Positions 1 to 13,700 of a stretch of DNA of 64,000 bases are shown piece after piece. The position numbers and the translations under genes are program-made. This DNA is from Liolophura sinensis. Lineage: Eukaryota > Mollusca > Polyplacophora > Chitonida > Chitonidae. Under the pieces are notes generated by a model. That model had not been told where the DNA came from. It saw only the letters and a program-made list of their open reading frames with translations, and made no database searches. The first letter of the stretch is position 1. Every line of letters starts with the position of its first letter. Where the stretch lies: assembly GCF_032854445.1 (NCBI RefSeq), contig NC_088295.1, forward strand, positions 4,590,501 to 4,654,500, written 5' to 3'.

Positions 1-890
1 TTTCGGTATAGATACTAATACTGTTAATAATACAAGTATAACGAATAACCATAGCAACTCTACTTAAAATTCACCATGGAAAAAGAACAGAACCAGAGGT
101 TGCCCTTCCTAGACGTCCTAGTTACCAAAGACAGTGACAATGGTAAACTTCAAACATGCTACACACATCGACCAGTACGTCAACTTCAAACCCAACCATC
201 ACAGTGAAATAAAAACTGATATCATCTCAACACTAGTCCGTAGAGCTAAAAATCTGTCTTCCACCCAGCCAAGCCTCGAAGCGGAGATAACTCACCTCAA
301 ATCTGTCTTCACTGATCGTAACGACTACTCCACAGAACTAAGCAACGAAATCATTTCACAAACCCTAAAATCATCCAGCACACAGCAACGCCCGATCAGA
401 GACCCAGCACCGATCAGAATTACCATTCCCTATACTGGTAAAACCAGTTACCAAGTCAAACGCCTTTTAGAAATGGTTAACATTGATACAGACTTCTCCA
501 GCACCTACCAGCTTCGGGAAACGCCCTCCCTCAACCCCCCGCCCACCAAAAGCCTGCATTTACCAAATTCAGTGCTCCTGCAACCAACACTTTATTGGAG
601 AGACCTCACGACCATTGCCCCGGAGAACCAAAGAACATCATAACTCTTGAGATTTCTTGATTCCAAATCCGCCATCTCCGACCACATCATATCTAATCTC
701 AACACAAAATTGACTGGTCAAATGTCAGAACACTGGAGACGAACATTACCAATACTACAAGGAAGCTAATGAAAGCTTTTCACATTCAAAGATTAAATCC
801 ACAGATCCACCGTGACCGTGGCCTCTCCACCACCTGCTGTGAACTGATCTCAGAAGTGACAGATCGAGCCACTCACTAATCTTCCGCTCG
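1..890 (+). mobile_element. Decayed Penelope-like retroelement, C-terminal part
   Basis: Translated pieces match the C-terminal reverse transcriptase region and linker typical of Penelope-like elements. The frame from about 67 reads KFTMEKE then LPFLDVLVTK. From about 155 another frame reads HATHIDQYVNFK, a degraded form of the usual PTHTDQYLNF motif, followed by a basic spacer and ITIPYTGK. Near 640-880 there are SKSAISDH and NPQIHRDRGL, which resemble the end of the GIY-YIG endonuclease region. The reading frame breaks between DNGK and HATHIDQ (about 141-160), where the TSVYRKP-type segment is missing, and shifts again after about 640. The copy is inactive and its 5' part is outside the window or lost. 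The family assignment is from remembered motifs. Confidence 0.7.
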
Positions 891-1639
891 CTTCTACCTT
901 TGATCTTCAGCCCACATTTATCATTGTTCTTTTTTCTACTGCAATCCTTAATCTTTTGCCTTATATCGAAACGTCGCTTCCAAATAAACAAGTTGTTATC
1001 CATATATCTCGTTATGTTACCCAACTCAACTTCTAAATGCCTCTCAAAGATGTAATTAAGACGCACACTACATGTGATCAATCGAGGTCACCAGCCTTCT
1101 TAATTTGCAATCGTACAGGTCGCAGATGATCAAACAGATCATGTTTCGTAATTTTCGTCTTCTACTATTTAAGATCATTGTTAATCTGAACTGCCAGGCG
1201 CTGCATCAGTAGCTGCTTTACTGAATGGGATGCTGTGGCTCTCTTGGGTTTTTTTTGTCCTTCTTGCGGTTTCTACCTCACCTCTGTACATAACCTCCGT
1301 CCACCAATTACAGATAAACCATAACAGCCGTATCAGATGGTCTACGTTTGTTTATTCCCACACCTTTAAATATGTATAGGCCTACCCCTGATTCACTGAG
1401 AATTAATCCCGGTCTTTATTAATCCAAATAAGTATATGTACCTCGTACATGAGCATTAGCTCGTTTTTGGCTCGGTAGTTTTAAGATTTTGTAGGCCCAA
1501 TGGCCAGAGGCTTTGTGTCAGTGAGGTTGTCAAGACACGATTCCTACATTTCAAATAGCTGTGGTTCTCTGGAATTTGTATCCTGTTTCTTCAAAACTAG
1601 TCCTTCTACACAGATGCCATGGTTTGCTGACAGTCCTCA
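891..1639. other. No gene recognised
   Basis: Unique sequence between the retroelement remnant and the first minisatellite. There is no convincing exon. The minus-strand open frame over 755-1081 lies partly on the retroelement and looks like chance. Confidence 0.5.
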
Positions 1640-2035
1640 TGTTCAACTTGTGCACTAGCTCTGTATGAGGTCATGTTTAGGTTTCTTCATCATCACAGCC
1701 CCATGGAGCGATTTGTGCACTAGCTCTATGCCAGGCTATGTTTATGTTTCTACATCATCACAGCCCCATGGAGCTACTTGTGCACTAGCTCTATGCCAGG
1801 CTATGTTTATGTTTCTACATCATCACAGCCCCATGGAGCTACTTGTGCACTAGCTCTATGCCAGGCTATGTTTATGTTTCTACATCATCACAGCCCCATG
1901 GAACTGTTTGTGCACTAGCTCTATGCCAGGCTATGTTTATACATCATCACAGCCCCATGGAGCTACTTGTGCACTAGCTCTATACAGGGATATGCTTATG
2001 TTTCTACATAATTACAGCCGGACAGAGCTACTTGT
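1640..2035. repeat. Minisatellite, about 65-bp unit, about six copies
   Basis: The unit contains GCACTAGCTCTATGCCAGGC followed by TATGTTTATGTTTCTACATC and CACAGCCCCATGGAGCTA. Central copies are nearly identical and the edge copies are diverged. One copy has lost several bases near 1935. Confidence 0.85.
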
Positions 2036-3215
2036 GAACATGACTACAACGTTCATCTGAATTGATCGGTGATATTTCAATGAAATTGAAAAAACGATGT
2101 TGTCAAAAATAATAGTGCAATTTTACAACAAGAACTGCTAACAATAACACTTTCCAGCGTAAATTTACAGGCTTTAAACATGCATATTCCATATACAAAG
2201 TTGTAACTTCGAACTATGTTTGAAATTATATGCACTTGATGCATCATTTACTGTTATATGTGATCTAGACTAGAAACACTACATCTTGCATACTAATGAT
2301 TGACTTAAAATACATGTGAAATAGTTTTCATTCTAATCTGGAGCTATACTTAATGGCTAACCAGTCTAAACACACATTATACGGATTAATGAGCTGCTAA
2401 CAATATCTTTAATTTGGAATTTTGCATTCAATTTGAACGAATACAAACCTATTCTTCTATTGGAAAAACACACCTTGTGGATATCACTGACATCATACAC
2501 ACGAGGTTAGCCGAACAAGTATATCGTGGACAGCTTTCATTCACTTGGACATAAATAAGAGTCTTAAGCCACCGGTATCTGATACTTGTCCGAATTGTAT
2601 ACAATTATATACTGGTATACTGTCTAACACTGTTTTGGAGTACTTACTAAGATGGTTACAAAGTTACTAAGTTAATCATAGATGAACACCAAACAAGGTA
2701 TCTATACGCATGGTCTCCAGTACGCCTATTGGATGCCACATGAATGAGTGAAATATATAATACATTAAATATGTGCCATGATATGCAGCTCTGTATATGC
2801 ACTCTAGACGAATATGTCACGCTTCCAGTCCTCATCTGAATGGCCTGGGTCCCTTTTACGAAGAATTCGCAAATTTCACCAGACGTCCATGACAACATAG
2901 AGTGAAGAGATATGTCACCATGGAACGTGCGCTTGACTTAAAAATAATTAAGTTAAAATGTTAAAATAATTGTTATTCTTATACACCTTTCCAAAAGTTT
3001 TGCAGCTGCCTTTCTCAGATCAACATCATACAATCACCCGTCACTGAAAGCCAAGTTTAACTCACCTTAAATTATGGCGGCCCAAGCCAGTAATCTAACT
3101 TATACACGTACGCTGTTTTTTTGTGTGTGTGTGTGTGTTGTTTCTACAAAATTAAGAACATAAATGTTTACAGTTTAACAACATCGGAGAAACCCTTTTC
3201 AAAGCGCATACTGGG
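2036..3215. other. AT-rich spacer, no gene recognised
   Basis: Ordinary AT-rich sequence with a short (GT)n run near 3122-3140. No open frame here resembles a known protein or has exon-like flanks. Confidence 0.5.
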
Positions 3216-3219
3216 TTAC

Positions 3220-3715
3220 ACAATGGAAACTACCACGTACAGCGGCCATGTAGCCAGTGACCGCTGTCGTTACGCACAGCAAACTACCACAGCGGCCATG
3301 TAGTGAGTGGGCGCTGCCATTACCTATAGCATACCACCACAGCGGCCATGCAGTTAGTGGGTGCTGCCGTTGTGTACAGCAGACTACCACAGCAGTCATG
3401 TAGTGAGTGGGCGCTGCCGTAACGTATAGCAAACTACCACGGCGGTCATGTAGTTATTGGGCGCTGCCATTACGTATAGCATACCACCACAGCGGCCATG
3501 CAGTTAGTGGGTGCTGCCGTTGTGTACAGCAGGCTACCACAGCTGTCACGTAGTGAGTGGGCGCTGCCGTCACGTATAGCAAACTACCAAAGCGGCCATG
3601 CAGTTAGTGGGCGCTGCAGTTACGTATAGCACACTTACCACAGCGGCCATGCAGCGAGAGGGCGCTGCCGTTACGTACTGCACACTGCCACAGCGACAAC
3701 TTACTGGTTGTGTCC
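3220..3715. repeat. Minisatellite, about 50-bp unit, about ten copies
   Basis: The motif AGCGGCCATG recurs at 3241, 3291 and 3341 with exact 50-bp spacing and continues to about 3650. Units alternate between GCTGCCGTTACGTATAGCA and GCTGCCGTTGTGTACAGCA variants. It is GC-richer than its surroundings. Confidence 0.88.
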
Positions 3716-3739
3716 ATTACCTACAGTAAATACCAATCG

Positions 3740-5040
3740 GTCATCCAGTTATGTACACCTTTTGGAAACTGCCTGATCCTGATTGTTTGACCCACATTCT
3801 GGATCTTTGTTGCTACACCTGACTGTATCAACCTACTCCAGATTGTGTGAGCATCGGGATGCCTAATCCTGATTGTTTGATCCTCATTCTGGACCTCATT
3901 GCTATACCTGACTGTATCATCCTACTTCAGGCTGTGTGACCATAGGGCTGCCTGATTCCAATTGTTTGGTCCTCATTGCTACACCTGACTGTATCAACCT
4001 ACTTCAGATTCTCAGACCAAATGACTGCATGATCCTGATTGTTTGATCCTCATTGCTACACCTGACTGTATCAACCTACTCCAGATTGTGTGAGCATCGG
4101 GATGCCTAATCCTGATTGTTTGATCCTCATTCTGGACCTCATTGCTATACCTGACTGTATCATCCTACTTCAGGCTGTGTGACCATAGGGCTGCCTGATT
4201 CCAATTGTTTGGTCCTCATTGCTACACCTGACTGTATCAACCTACTTCAGATTCTCAGACCAAATGACTGCATGATCCTGATTGTTTGATCCTCATTGCT
4301 ACACCTGACTGTATCAACCTACTTCAGATTCTCAGACCAAATGACTGCATGATCCTGATTGTTTGATCCTCATTGCTACACCTGACTGTATCAACCTATT
4401 CAGATTGTGTGAGCATCGGGATGCCTAATCCTGATTGTTTGATCCTCATTCTGGATTCTCGTTGCTACACCTGACTGTATCATCCTACTTCAGGCTGTGT
4501 GACCATAGGGCTGCCTGATCCTGATTGTTTGGTCCTCATTGCTACACCTGACTGTATCAACCTACTTCAGATTCTCAGACCAAATGACTGCATGATCCTG
4601 ATTGTTTGGTCCTCATTGCTACACCTGACTGTATCAACCTATTCAGATTGTGTGAGCATCGGGATGCCTAATCCTGATTGTTTGATCCTCATTCTGGATT
4701 CTCGTTGCTACACCTGACTGTATCATCCTACTTCAGGCTGTGTGACCATAGGGCTGCCTGATCCTGATTGTTTGGTCCTCATTGCTACACCTGACTGTAT
4801 CAACCTACTTCAGACTGTGTGACCATAGGGCTGCCTGATCCTGATTGTTTGGTCCTCATTGCTACACCTGACTGTATCAACCTACTTCAGATTCTCAGAC
4901 CAAATGACTGCATGATCCTGATTGTTTGGTCTTCATTCTGGATCCTCATTGTGACACCTGACTGTATGAACCAACTTCAGATTCTCCATCCATAGGATTA
5001 CCTGGTCTTGACTGTTTGATCCTCCTTTCTTTTTTTAGAT
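3740..5040. repeat. Minisatellite with higher-order structure, about 77-80 bp units
   Basis: The basic unit contains CCTGATTGTTTGATCCTCAT and CTACACCTGACTGTATCA. Three unit types (starting AGATTGTGTGAGCATCGGG, AGGCTGTGTGACCATAGGG and AGATTCTCAGACCAAATGAC) follow one another in a fixed order, giving a repeat of about 241 bp that is almost identical between 3840 and 4081. Later copies rearrange the order. The right edge decays gradually to about 5040. Confidence 0.85.
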
Positions 5041-5879
5041 CCTGATTTCTACACTCGATTACACGAGCCTACTTCAGATTGTCTGATATTCACCATTCCA
5101 TTACGATTCTGATGACCATGTCTTAATTGGCAGAAGCTGTTTGGCTGTCCATGATACAAAAACCTTGATTTTAATTGGCTTATTATGATTGTCTGATCTT
5201 GGTCCCTCATCCTAATTTTTTCATCCTGAGTTTGATTACCTGATTCTGGTTGTGATACTGAAAGCAACTCAGTCTTAAGAATCACCACTGAACAATCTGT
5301 AATTTTTTAAACAGAACAAACTTTGATGAGCAATAATGGTAAATATATTGATAATTTATTTAAATTCATGAAGTCTTTGAAACAATAGCATATATAGTCA
5401 ACATAAAATATGTACAAAAGAAAAGAACAAGTAACTATTAATATGAATGGAACAAAACACAGTATACTTTATTTTTTACTGCAGTGGATGCACACTCAGT
5501 TATTAACATGTGAACCTAGAAAAGCCACCAATGAACCACACTGAGTAATTTGTAATCATGTCATTTTCAACTGAAATGACAAGACCAGATTATATACCAT
5601 GTGTGGGTTCAATAAAAGGTGTTTTAGTACTTAAAAACTGTGACATCTAATGAACAGTTTGACATCTGCAAATGTCTGCTTAGCTGCTTAAAATGTACAT
5701 CTCTGAATATCCAGTTTATCACAGACAAGAGGTTCAGCTAAGCTTTTGGAATATGAAAACTTGTTGACTGGTCTCCCTGATAGTCAGTAGCATTCACTGT
5801 ACCAAACTGCCACAGAAACTGTGTCACAGCCATAATGAAGGGATTTTAAGGTGAGCTATGGATGAAGGGCTTTGTGTGT
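5041..5879 (-). other. DNAI2 3' untranslated region and downstream flank
   Basis: The sequence just after the DNAI2 stop codon is non-coding. On the minus strand AATAAA occurs at 5473-5468 and 5360-5355, so the transcript probably ends near 5450 or 5335. No other gene is seen down to the minisatellite edge. Confidence 0.5.
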
Positions 5880-8800
5880 TTAATCTGCTTTCTGGGTATC
5901 CTCCTGCAAAAGAGGGAACAGATCACATCAGTAAACTGAAGCAGAAACTGGCAACAGGTTATCTCCATGAAGAAGCCAGAAATCAATGTCGTTAATACAA
6001 TCAAATATTTGACTTTTATCTTTCCTTCAGTATGTGAAGGTGTTTTGTCCAGTAACAGCATGAAAAGCTCCACTCACCGGTGTCCCGTTGCTCTTTTCTC
6101 CCTCAGCCTCTTGATCTCCCTTCTCACCGTTCACAGCATTCTGGGTAAACACAAGTTTATATAAATAATTATTTACAAATGCACAGGCCTTAAAGGTATA
6201 CATAGTCAATTCTGACTGGCTGGTGTGAGGGATAGGCAAGTCCAGGCTATGCCTTGCCTAAGCCTAATTTTAGTTTTAGGTATGGTACATTTAGTCATGC
6301 GTGACCACAGCTGCAAGATTTTTACCCAGAAAACCCTATCTCCACTGTCAGACAATCAGCGTTGATTCTGTATGTCTTTACAACAATTTTTGCATAAATG
6401 ACATGAGTTTTTCAAAGGTCTGAAACTTTTCAATTACCTAACCTTGATGTTACTAAATGGGATTCCCAATACGTACTGAATCACTGTTCATTTTCAGCCC
6501 AAAAATTATACATATCTAAGAAGGATAATTGCTTTTAATAAGGTGCATATTACCAGGTTGCCAAGCTAAATAATATGATACTCCACATGCATAATTGATA
6601 GCATAGAATCCTTCATCAAATCAGAGATCTAATTAGCTGACCTGTCCTTCCAGCTGAGCAAGCTGAGCTGCCTTCTTTTCTCTCTGCGCCTTTTCATTCT
6701 CAATGATATCCCAGAATTCCTTCTCTGCTTTCTCCACCAGATCCTCATCATCAGGGTCAGCCTCTGGCTGCTCTTCCTCTTGCTGTGTAACATGACCATA
6801 TGAACAGTAAGAGGAGAAATTTGTCAATCTATGCTACTGCCAGCAGTATGCTCAGTGTATGTTGCGTGAATAAATATTAGCCACATTCAATCAAAGAGTA
6901 ACTTTAAAACATAGCTCTTCGAATGTCCCACTGATTAACTGTACATAGAGTGCATAGTTATAAAATATAGTGATTAGTTATAAAATATAGAAGCTGTAAA
7001 ACCCTCCATTGCAATTTCCATTTCAAGCATATTTTTAAACCAGTTTCTTGAAAAAAGAATCAAACAACCCAAACTATTAAAACACACTGTGCTGCACGCA
7101 TGCTACCTTTTATCGGAGCTTGCATACTAGGTCATGTTCACTGGGAACTATCTCAACTACCGATGACTCCAAATTTCACTTTACTATTTTTACTAGTCAT
7201 TACATCAAAGTTTATGTATTCCTTGACTCTAGAGCAAATAGAATGAACTGATTTGAAAAAAAAAAAAAATCACTAAAATATTAAATTACCTAAAACTAAG
7301 GTATAATGGTCAACAGCATCAAAGCAAAATCAAAGCAAAAAGCCCAGAAGCCTATCCACGCGCAAAAAACTAAAGGATTACTTTGTACAGCTCAGCTCAA
7401 CTTTCTCATGGTATATCAAAAACTGGTATAACTACATTTATATCAGAAATGTGATATTGTTTTTGTAAGTTTTTAATACCCATATAACCAGTACTCGATA
7501 ACAACATACTTTATGTTTAAATGATTAGTTTTCTATATGATATTAACATGTAAATGTATGTTTTTTTTTATCTACTTGTCAACTATAAAAGCATGTTAAC
7601 AATAATATGTTGTTGAAACTGAACTGCTTTAACAACTGTTTAAATACAAATTCTTGACTGGTAAATCAGATGGCCTGTAAATGAAATATACTGTATTAAA
7701 GTCAGAACAGCATGTTTCCATATTATGCTATCTGAAACAGTTACTACTTCTACTACATGGTAGGCATATCCTTGGCTATGGCACATGGCTACAAGCATTT
7801 CACCTTTCTTGGTCTCGACGGCTTGGGATACTTGGTTGGCTGTAACTACATTAAAGTCAAAAGAATCAATCCATAATAAAACATAGATCTTACATAGGTA
7901 TCACTGTGTTTTAACCCTTTTTACTCACAACATTTTTTTCTCAAAGAGACAAGCTATCAGTCATGATCCTCACCTGGCCTGCTTGCGAGCTCTTCACTCT
8001 CTCTTTCAGTTTCATCTCTCTGTGACGGGCATCAAGAATCTTCTCTCGTCGCGTCTCTCGCTCAAACATCTGCAAAAATTTCAGCACTTTGAATGTGCAT
8101 TTACAGTCTTTAAATGTGGATTTCAATCTTTAAAACATCAATTTTAGAAGTAAAAGAAAAGGCCTAGTAAACAACACCTCGGAGGAAGGTAATGCATTAA
8201 ACATGGAGACTGATAAATGAAATTAAGATTCTTATAGAGTAATGCGTTTTTAACATATGTTTACGCACTGTCAGTTCATCTCATATTAATATTATATTGG
8301 CGTGGATTTCTATGCAATGATGTTTACATCCTGGGTTTCTATAGTGGTCTCTATAGTAGTGAAGTTCATTTCTGATTTTCTTTCAAATGAGGTAGGTACT
8401 TTCTTACTCTTGTTGTGTGCAACTTACAGCTGTGACGAGGGCTTTCTCATTGCGCTGTAGAGTACAGAGACTGTCTGAGAGCTCCAAGAGGGTGGTGGTA
8501 CCCAGTTCTGATCCACAGGCCACTAGTCTGCCCTGTTCCTGGACACGGATACTGTGGAGGGCATCATCACAAACCTGTTGCAAATATATATGTATATACA
8601 TAAATACATTATACAGTAATCTTTTCTGAGGCACTCTTCCAAGTATGAATCAAGCTTTTACCACATAAATAACTTTTGCTCTTCACATCTATTGTATTGA
8701 GCATTGCTTCATGGTGTCTTACTTTGCTGCTGTCCATTACATCATAGACATTCATACTGACCTGTAAACTGAGTGTTGGGTCATTCTGCTTAAAGATGAA

Positions 8801-11754
8801 GTCCCAGATGTCCAGAGTACCATCCATCTTGGTCGTGTAAAATACTGAGGGTCTGATGGGACTCCAGCATCCATCTGTCAGGTAGGAGGTATGGTATCTA
8901 AAAGACAAATACAAAAAACAATCTCACTATCCCTCCTCAAGAACATCTAAGCTAACTGATAGTGGAAGAGGCTAGCAATTCTATTAAGGGGAGATAATTT
9001 AGTCACAATAAGGGGAGATAATTTAGTCACACTAATTGGAGAATCCTATTTTCCTGTGAGAATTCATGCAGCATGACAATAGGTAGCCTTTAAAATGCCA
9101 CCTAATTCAGAATCTCAATACTTGCTGTACTTACTTTGTCCACATGATAGATGATTCCCTGATGTCTTCTGACCAAATCTGTCCATACAAAGAACAAACC
9201 AAGTTAAAAAAAAAGGTTGGCAAGTTTGACTATTTTGATGGGAGATAAGCTGTATAAGACATATTCCTGTTAAACATGCTTTACATACTTGGGATGTTAG
9301 CATGTACATTTTTTTGTTTTGGGTTTAACTATATTTGGTTGTCTACTTTTTAAGATTTACTGTCTTTTTAAAACCAAGAAACAATCAGATTCTGCAGCTT
9401 CAGTAGCAGACATAGTTGGAGATCATGAAGGTCTTTGAAGTTCTTTTCATTACTTACCCTGGCTGTCCAGTCACCAACACTGAGGAAGTTTTTAGGGAAG
9501 AAGGGATTTCTCTGTAATGAGTAAACTGGCCCATGGTGGTTTTTGTAAATGGCTACAATTTTTTCTGCAGGGGTCTTGGCTTTTCTGTTACAGGACATAA
9601 TTCCTCCTTGCTCTAATCCTACCATGAATTTTGTTGGCTGTAAATAAACATATAGCAAAGTAGTGAAATGTAAAAGTACACTTAAACAGTACCAGAGTTT
9701 CTTAAATATGTCTTTGTAACTTTTATTGCAGTGGTGCAAAGATTAGATTCTTATTAAATTCTGATCTATTTCCACAACATTAGTAATAACAGACTTACAA
9801 TGGTTGGTTCATACTCCAAGCACATAGCTCCTTCAGCTTTTGTTATATCCTGTTTCTTTGTGGGGTCAAGAATGAGCTTCTCTGTTGGCTCTCCCATCTT
9901 ACGAATGTCCCACCACAAGACCTGACCATCTGTGGATGCTGAGAAACACTCCGTACCAGTCTTAGATTGGATCCAAATGACCTTGTATGCTGGGTCTCTG
10001 TGACTGTGCTCTATAGGTGACACCTCCACTGGCTGTGAGCCTTTTCTTGTGTCCCAATACGCTGTAGGCATTTAAAAACAGCACCTCATGTTATAAACAG
10101 CTTGTCAAAGCCCTTCAGGGAGGAATACTGATTGTTTGCAAACTTATAAATGGAACATAAATACATTCTTTGTGACCTACCAATTTGTCCGTTATAACAA
10201 CCACCGAGCAAGACATGAGCATCTTTTGGGTTATACTCCAGGCAAACCAAAGGGGAGACAGGCTTCATCACCATTTCAGGCTTGTTGGGATTTTCTGCAA
10301 TAAAAACACCACAACTTCAATCAGACATTGTTATACAATGCCATTTATTTATTGAGGGTTGATAAAATAACTAAATATAGTGTCTTCTCAGTGGCATATA
10401 TGATGACAATCATGCTCAAAAAGGAAAATATGCACCAGGTAACAAAGGATGTATTAATTTGACTTATTTATTTGATTGGTGTTTTATGCTGTACTCAAAA
10501 ATATTTCAGTGAAGAATGTAAAGATAATGAATGACAACAGTGGAAAGATAGTAAACTGCATATTCCTACAAGGAATGTTGCTCAGTAAAACAGTAATTCT
10601 AATCAGTGATCTGACTCCGAGTATCGACATACTTATCTCAGATGTGAACATGTGTTTAAGGTATGTAGCAGTGAGATATGAGGACTAACCGATATCCCAG
10701 ATGTAGGAGTCCATGCTTGTGTCAGGGGAGGAACCCTGGAACTCCAGGTTACAGTAAGCCACAGCCAGTTTGCGGGGACCATCAGGGAACCAGGAGATGT
10801 GTGTTGCTGTCCTCTTGATCTCATTAGGGTCTCTACAACACATTCATCAATGGCAGTTCATAACATGAATAACTTTCTCCTGCACAAAATATGCTCTCAT
10901 AACGTTTATGTGTTGTTTCAGTAACTTAATCTTTTATATAACTCACCTGAAGACATTGATAGTTTTGGCTGAAGGCACTTCATCCACCTGGTCTATTTCT
11001 ACATCCTCAAAATACTCCTCATAGATGTCAATGGCATTGTTCTGTCTGATGCAGTGCTCCATCACCTAAACAGGAAAATTACATACACTTCTGAAGTATC
11101 CATGGAAAATGTAAGTAAATCAATAAAAAATAAATATTAGTAATGGAAATATGCTAGAGGTTATTTGTACAGTTGTGTCATGGTAATTGCCTAAATCTTC
11201 AAAAGTGTTGATGCATGTATTTCTACTAAACTTACTGTGCCCAGCTGCTGAATAGTGTTGATGTACATCTCATCTTTCTCCACCTTCTTCCTGAACCTCA
11301 TCACCTGTTCCACTTCCTGAGGATTGATGTCTTTAGGCCAGCCACCTTCTGTGTGATTTATCCCTCTGGAATCTGTCTCAAATCTCTCGGTGTTCACCTG
11401 TTGTTTGCGAGGGAAAACAAATACATCAAATGGCATTGGATAAACAAAAATTTATAATATTATACATTCAAAATGGTTTCTCATGTTTTTTTTGATTTTT
11501 CAGGCATTTGTTTTCCAGGTGAACAGTACCAATGAAGGACACAAGTAATAAGACTAATTAATGTAGATTACCTCATGTTCTGACATCTCCTGGACACATT
11601 GTATGCCTGTGTCAACTGGGTTCCTCACAATGAAGTTCTCTGCCAGGCTAGGGTCAGGGATAATATCCACATGAAGCTCAGCCTGTCTGTCAGAGAAGTT
11701 ACACTGACGGCCAAACTCTGACCTCTTCTTTGTGTACACGTAGACAATCTCCAT
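5880..11754 (-). CDS. DNAI2: Axonemal dynein intermediate chain 2 (outer arm), complete, 14 coding exons
   Basis: WD40 intermediate chain of the outer dynein arm, which with its DNAI1 partner attaches the motor to ciliary doublet microtubules. Exons in transcript order: 11754-11572, 11397-11236, 11065-10947, 10832-10690, 10294-10181, 10061-9799, 9637-9458, 9178-9135, 8897-8762, 8574-8428, 8069-7974, 6782-6642, 6140-6078, 5903-5880. All introns are GT-AG and the phases join to 1815 nt, 604 aa plus TAA, against 605 aa in human. The N-terminus [15 protein letters not shown] and [10 protein letters not shown] are nearly those of vertebrate DNAI2. WD-type motifs include [30 protein letters not shown] and [11 protein letters not shown] (about residues 200-500). 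A charged tail begins [12 protein letters not shown], and the last exons are acidic and less conserved. The ATG directly follows a CTTTCCAAG acceptor-like sequence, so a non-coding 5' exon is likely. No splice-junction minisatellite lies in this gene. The identification is firm; exon edges come from reading consensus sites and homology. Confidence 0.96.
8975..9030. repeat. Two-copy direct repeat of about 23 bp
   Basis: AAGGGGAGATAATTTAGTCAC occurs twice in succession inside a DNAI2 intron. It is a small recent duplication with no evident role. Confidence 0.7.
10451..10510 (-). mobile_element. MetaSINE-like fragment (tail end)
   Basis: ATTTATTTGATTGGTGTTTT, a diverged CCGTACTC segment and AATATTTCAG match the 3' core of the SINE seen complete at 15473-15738. 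It lies in a DNAI2 intron. Confidence 0.65.
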
Positions 11755-13700
11755 CTTGGAAAGATTTAGGAATCAGTTATTCCAAGATCTATGGCTTGTC
11801 ACTTTTCTTGAGAGTGTGCTCTAATTCTACAAAATCAGATGGATAGGAATGCAGAAACATAAACTATAATAAATACAGTATGCATGATTAAATCATGAAA
11901 TAATCATAAAAATTAATTTCATTACACTTAATTAAGAAACCTTGAGGTGTGATAAAAATATTAAAAACACTATCTTAGGTGACATCAATTTTATGTTGTA
12001 CTTTATGGATGAGCCCACACCAAAAAAAATCCAAGAATGTAATGAAAATAAAATTAAAAATCCAAATTTTTAGTTTGTCTGGCCTTGATGATTTTTTTTA
12101 TCACTTTACTGTTTTAAGGCTTTCCGATCACGTAAATAGGTCTTTAAGAGAAACAATTACTGAGACATTATTAATTTCCCACAAACAGATGTATTTTTTG
12201 GTTGTACTTTTACATCCTCCTCTGACATGAAAAAATATTCATTCTGTCCATAAAACAAAAATTCAAATTGGTGTGGCCTTACGAGAAAAAAAAAAGCAAA
12301 AGAAAAACTTTTGTCATCTGGTAAAGATTTGAGCATCTTTAAGCATTACCCTTTAACTTACAATTCACGTGTGGTTTCTAGTCATTTTATGGCAAAATGT
12401 TTTGTAATTTTGTACCAATGATCTTTATACATGATGTACTTAATACTGTTTTCAAACAGAAAGTTCATAAAGACTTAACATCAGACGGTACATTGAAATC
12501 TCCACATCAGGGTAAATGGTTCGATAAAAGATGGCAGACTTTGTATTTCACTAGTCTGATCTATGTAAAGCAAGACATTTTAAACTGTCATTCTGCTCAT
12601 TTAACCAGATTCAAGAACTTTGTATATACATATTATGATTTTGTTTGCGATAACTCATCTGATTGTTCTTGTGAAAGGGGAATTGTTTAAAGCATGCATT
12701 AATGCAGAGCAGAAAAATGTCCCAATTTTATCGCTTTGGATGGGGATTTTTTGCTGGGGTAGATTCAGGAGTAGAGGTCAATACACAGGCCAAGAAACAC
12801 TGTAACATTTGTGTCGAGGAATCACAAATGCAATTGCACTTAGTTGGATTGCTTCAATCCATGTTTAAAGTTTCAAGAAAAATCAAAACATGGAGATATG
12901 TTTTAATGTCCAAATACAGCGCCACAGATGAATAAATTTACACTAAAAATTTTTAAATTTACAGTTTCTGTTTTAATTTACTTTCAGATGGCAACAATAA
13001 AGTCTCTCACAAACTTGAAGTTTTATGATCTAAACCATTTGTACAAAATAACTGGGATATAAATTATGACAAAGTACAAACTGGTTTAGGTACGAAACGA
13101 CCAGATACCAATCATATTCATATGTGATCTTAATTCGTATATCAAAACTAAATACCGCTACATACATGTACGACATTAGTATTTACATGACCTTAAACTT
13201 GCACAGGATCTCCTCATTGTAAATTCACATCCCTCCAAAATGTTCCATGTAAATTACAACAATGAATTGATTTTCTTTATGGTAGACAGTAATGTTTGCA
13301 CGTTATTTATAATTAAATTATTATCAAATTATAGTCATAATTATAATCGTAATTATAATTTCAATAATAACGACTATAGCCTTGCGATGTGTCAGATCAT
13401 GTGGTGCACACTTTTAGTGTTGACTCGTAACACTGGAACATGTAAAGGCGCTTGCCCTCGTTAGTCACGATGTATGTGATAATGTCCCTAAAAGCAAATC
13501 AACTTACGTAAAGAAACATACAACTTCAGCGGTGCTTTATAAAAAAAAACCCATTAATTACTTCCTTGAGAGGCCAAGGTGGTAGGATGGGGGGATTCTT
13601 AGCCATAATGCCGCTGTTACAATAGCTGATATGAGGAAAACAGAAAGCTAACAGCGAGCGGCGTCTCTCAAAGTACAAGAACATGACGTCTGAACACTTT
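11755..13700 (-). other. Probable first intron of DNAI2
   Basis: AT-rich sequence upstream of the DNAI2 start-codon exon. It contains open frames on the plus strand (for example 12397-12690) with no recognisable similarity or exon-like flanks. An intron is inferred because an acceptor-like CTTTCCAAG abuts the ATG and a donor-like AACAG/GTATGT is seen on the minus strand at 13719/13718. Confidence 0.4.

Noticed and set aside
755-1081. 108-codon minus-strand frame
   Set aside because: Overlaps the retroelement remnant on the opposite strand and has no homology.
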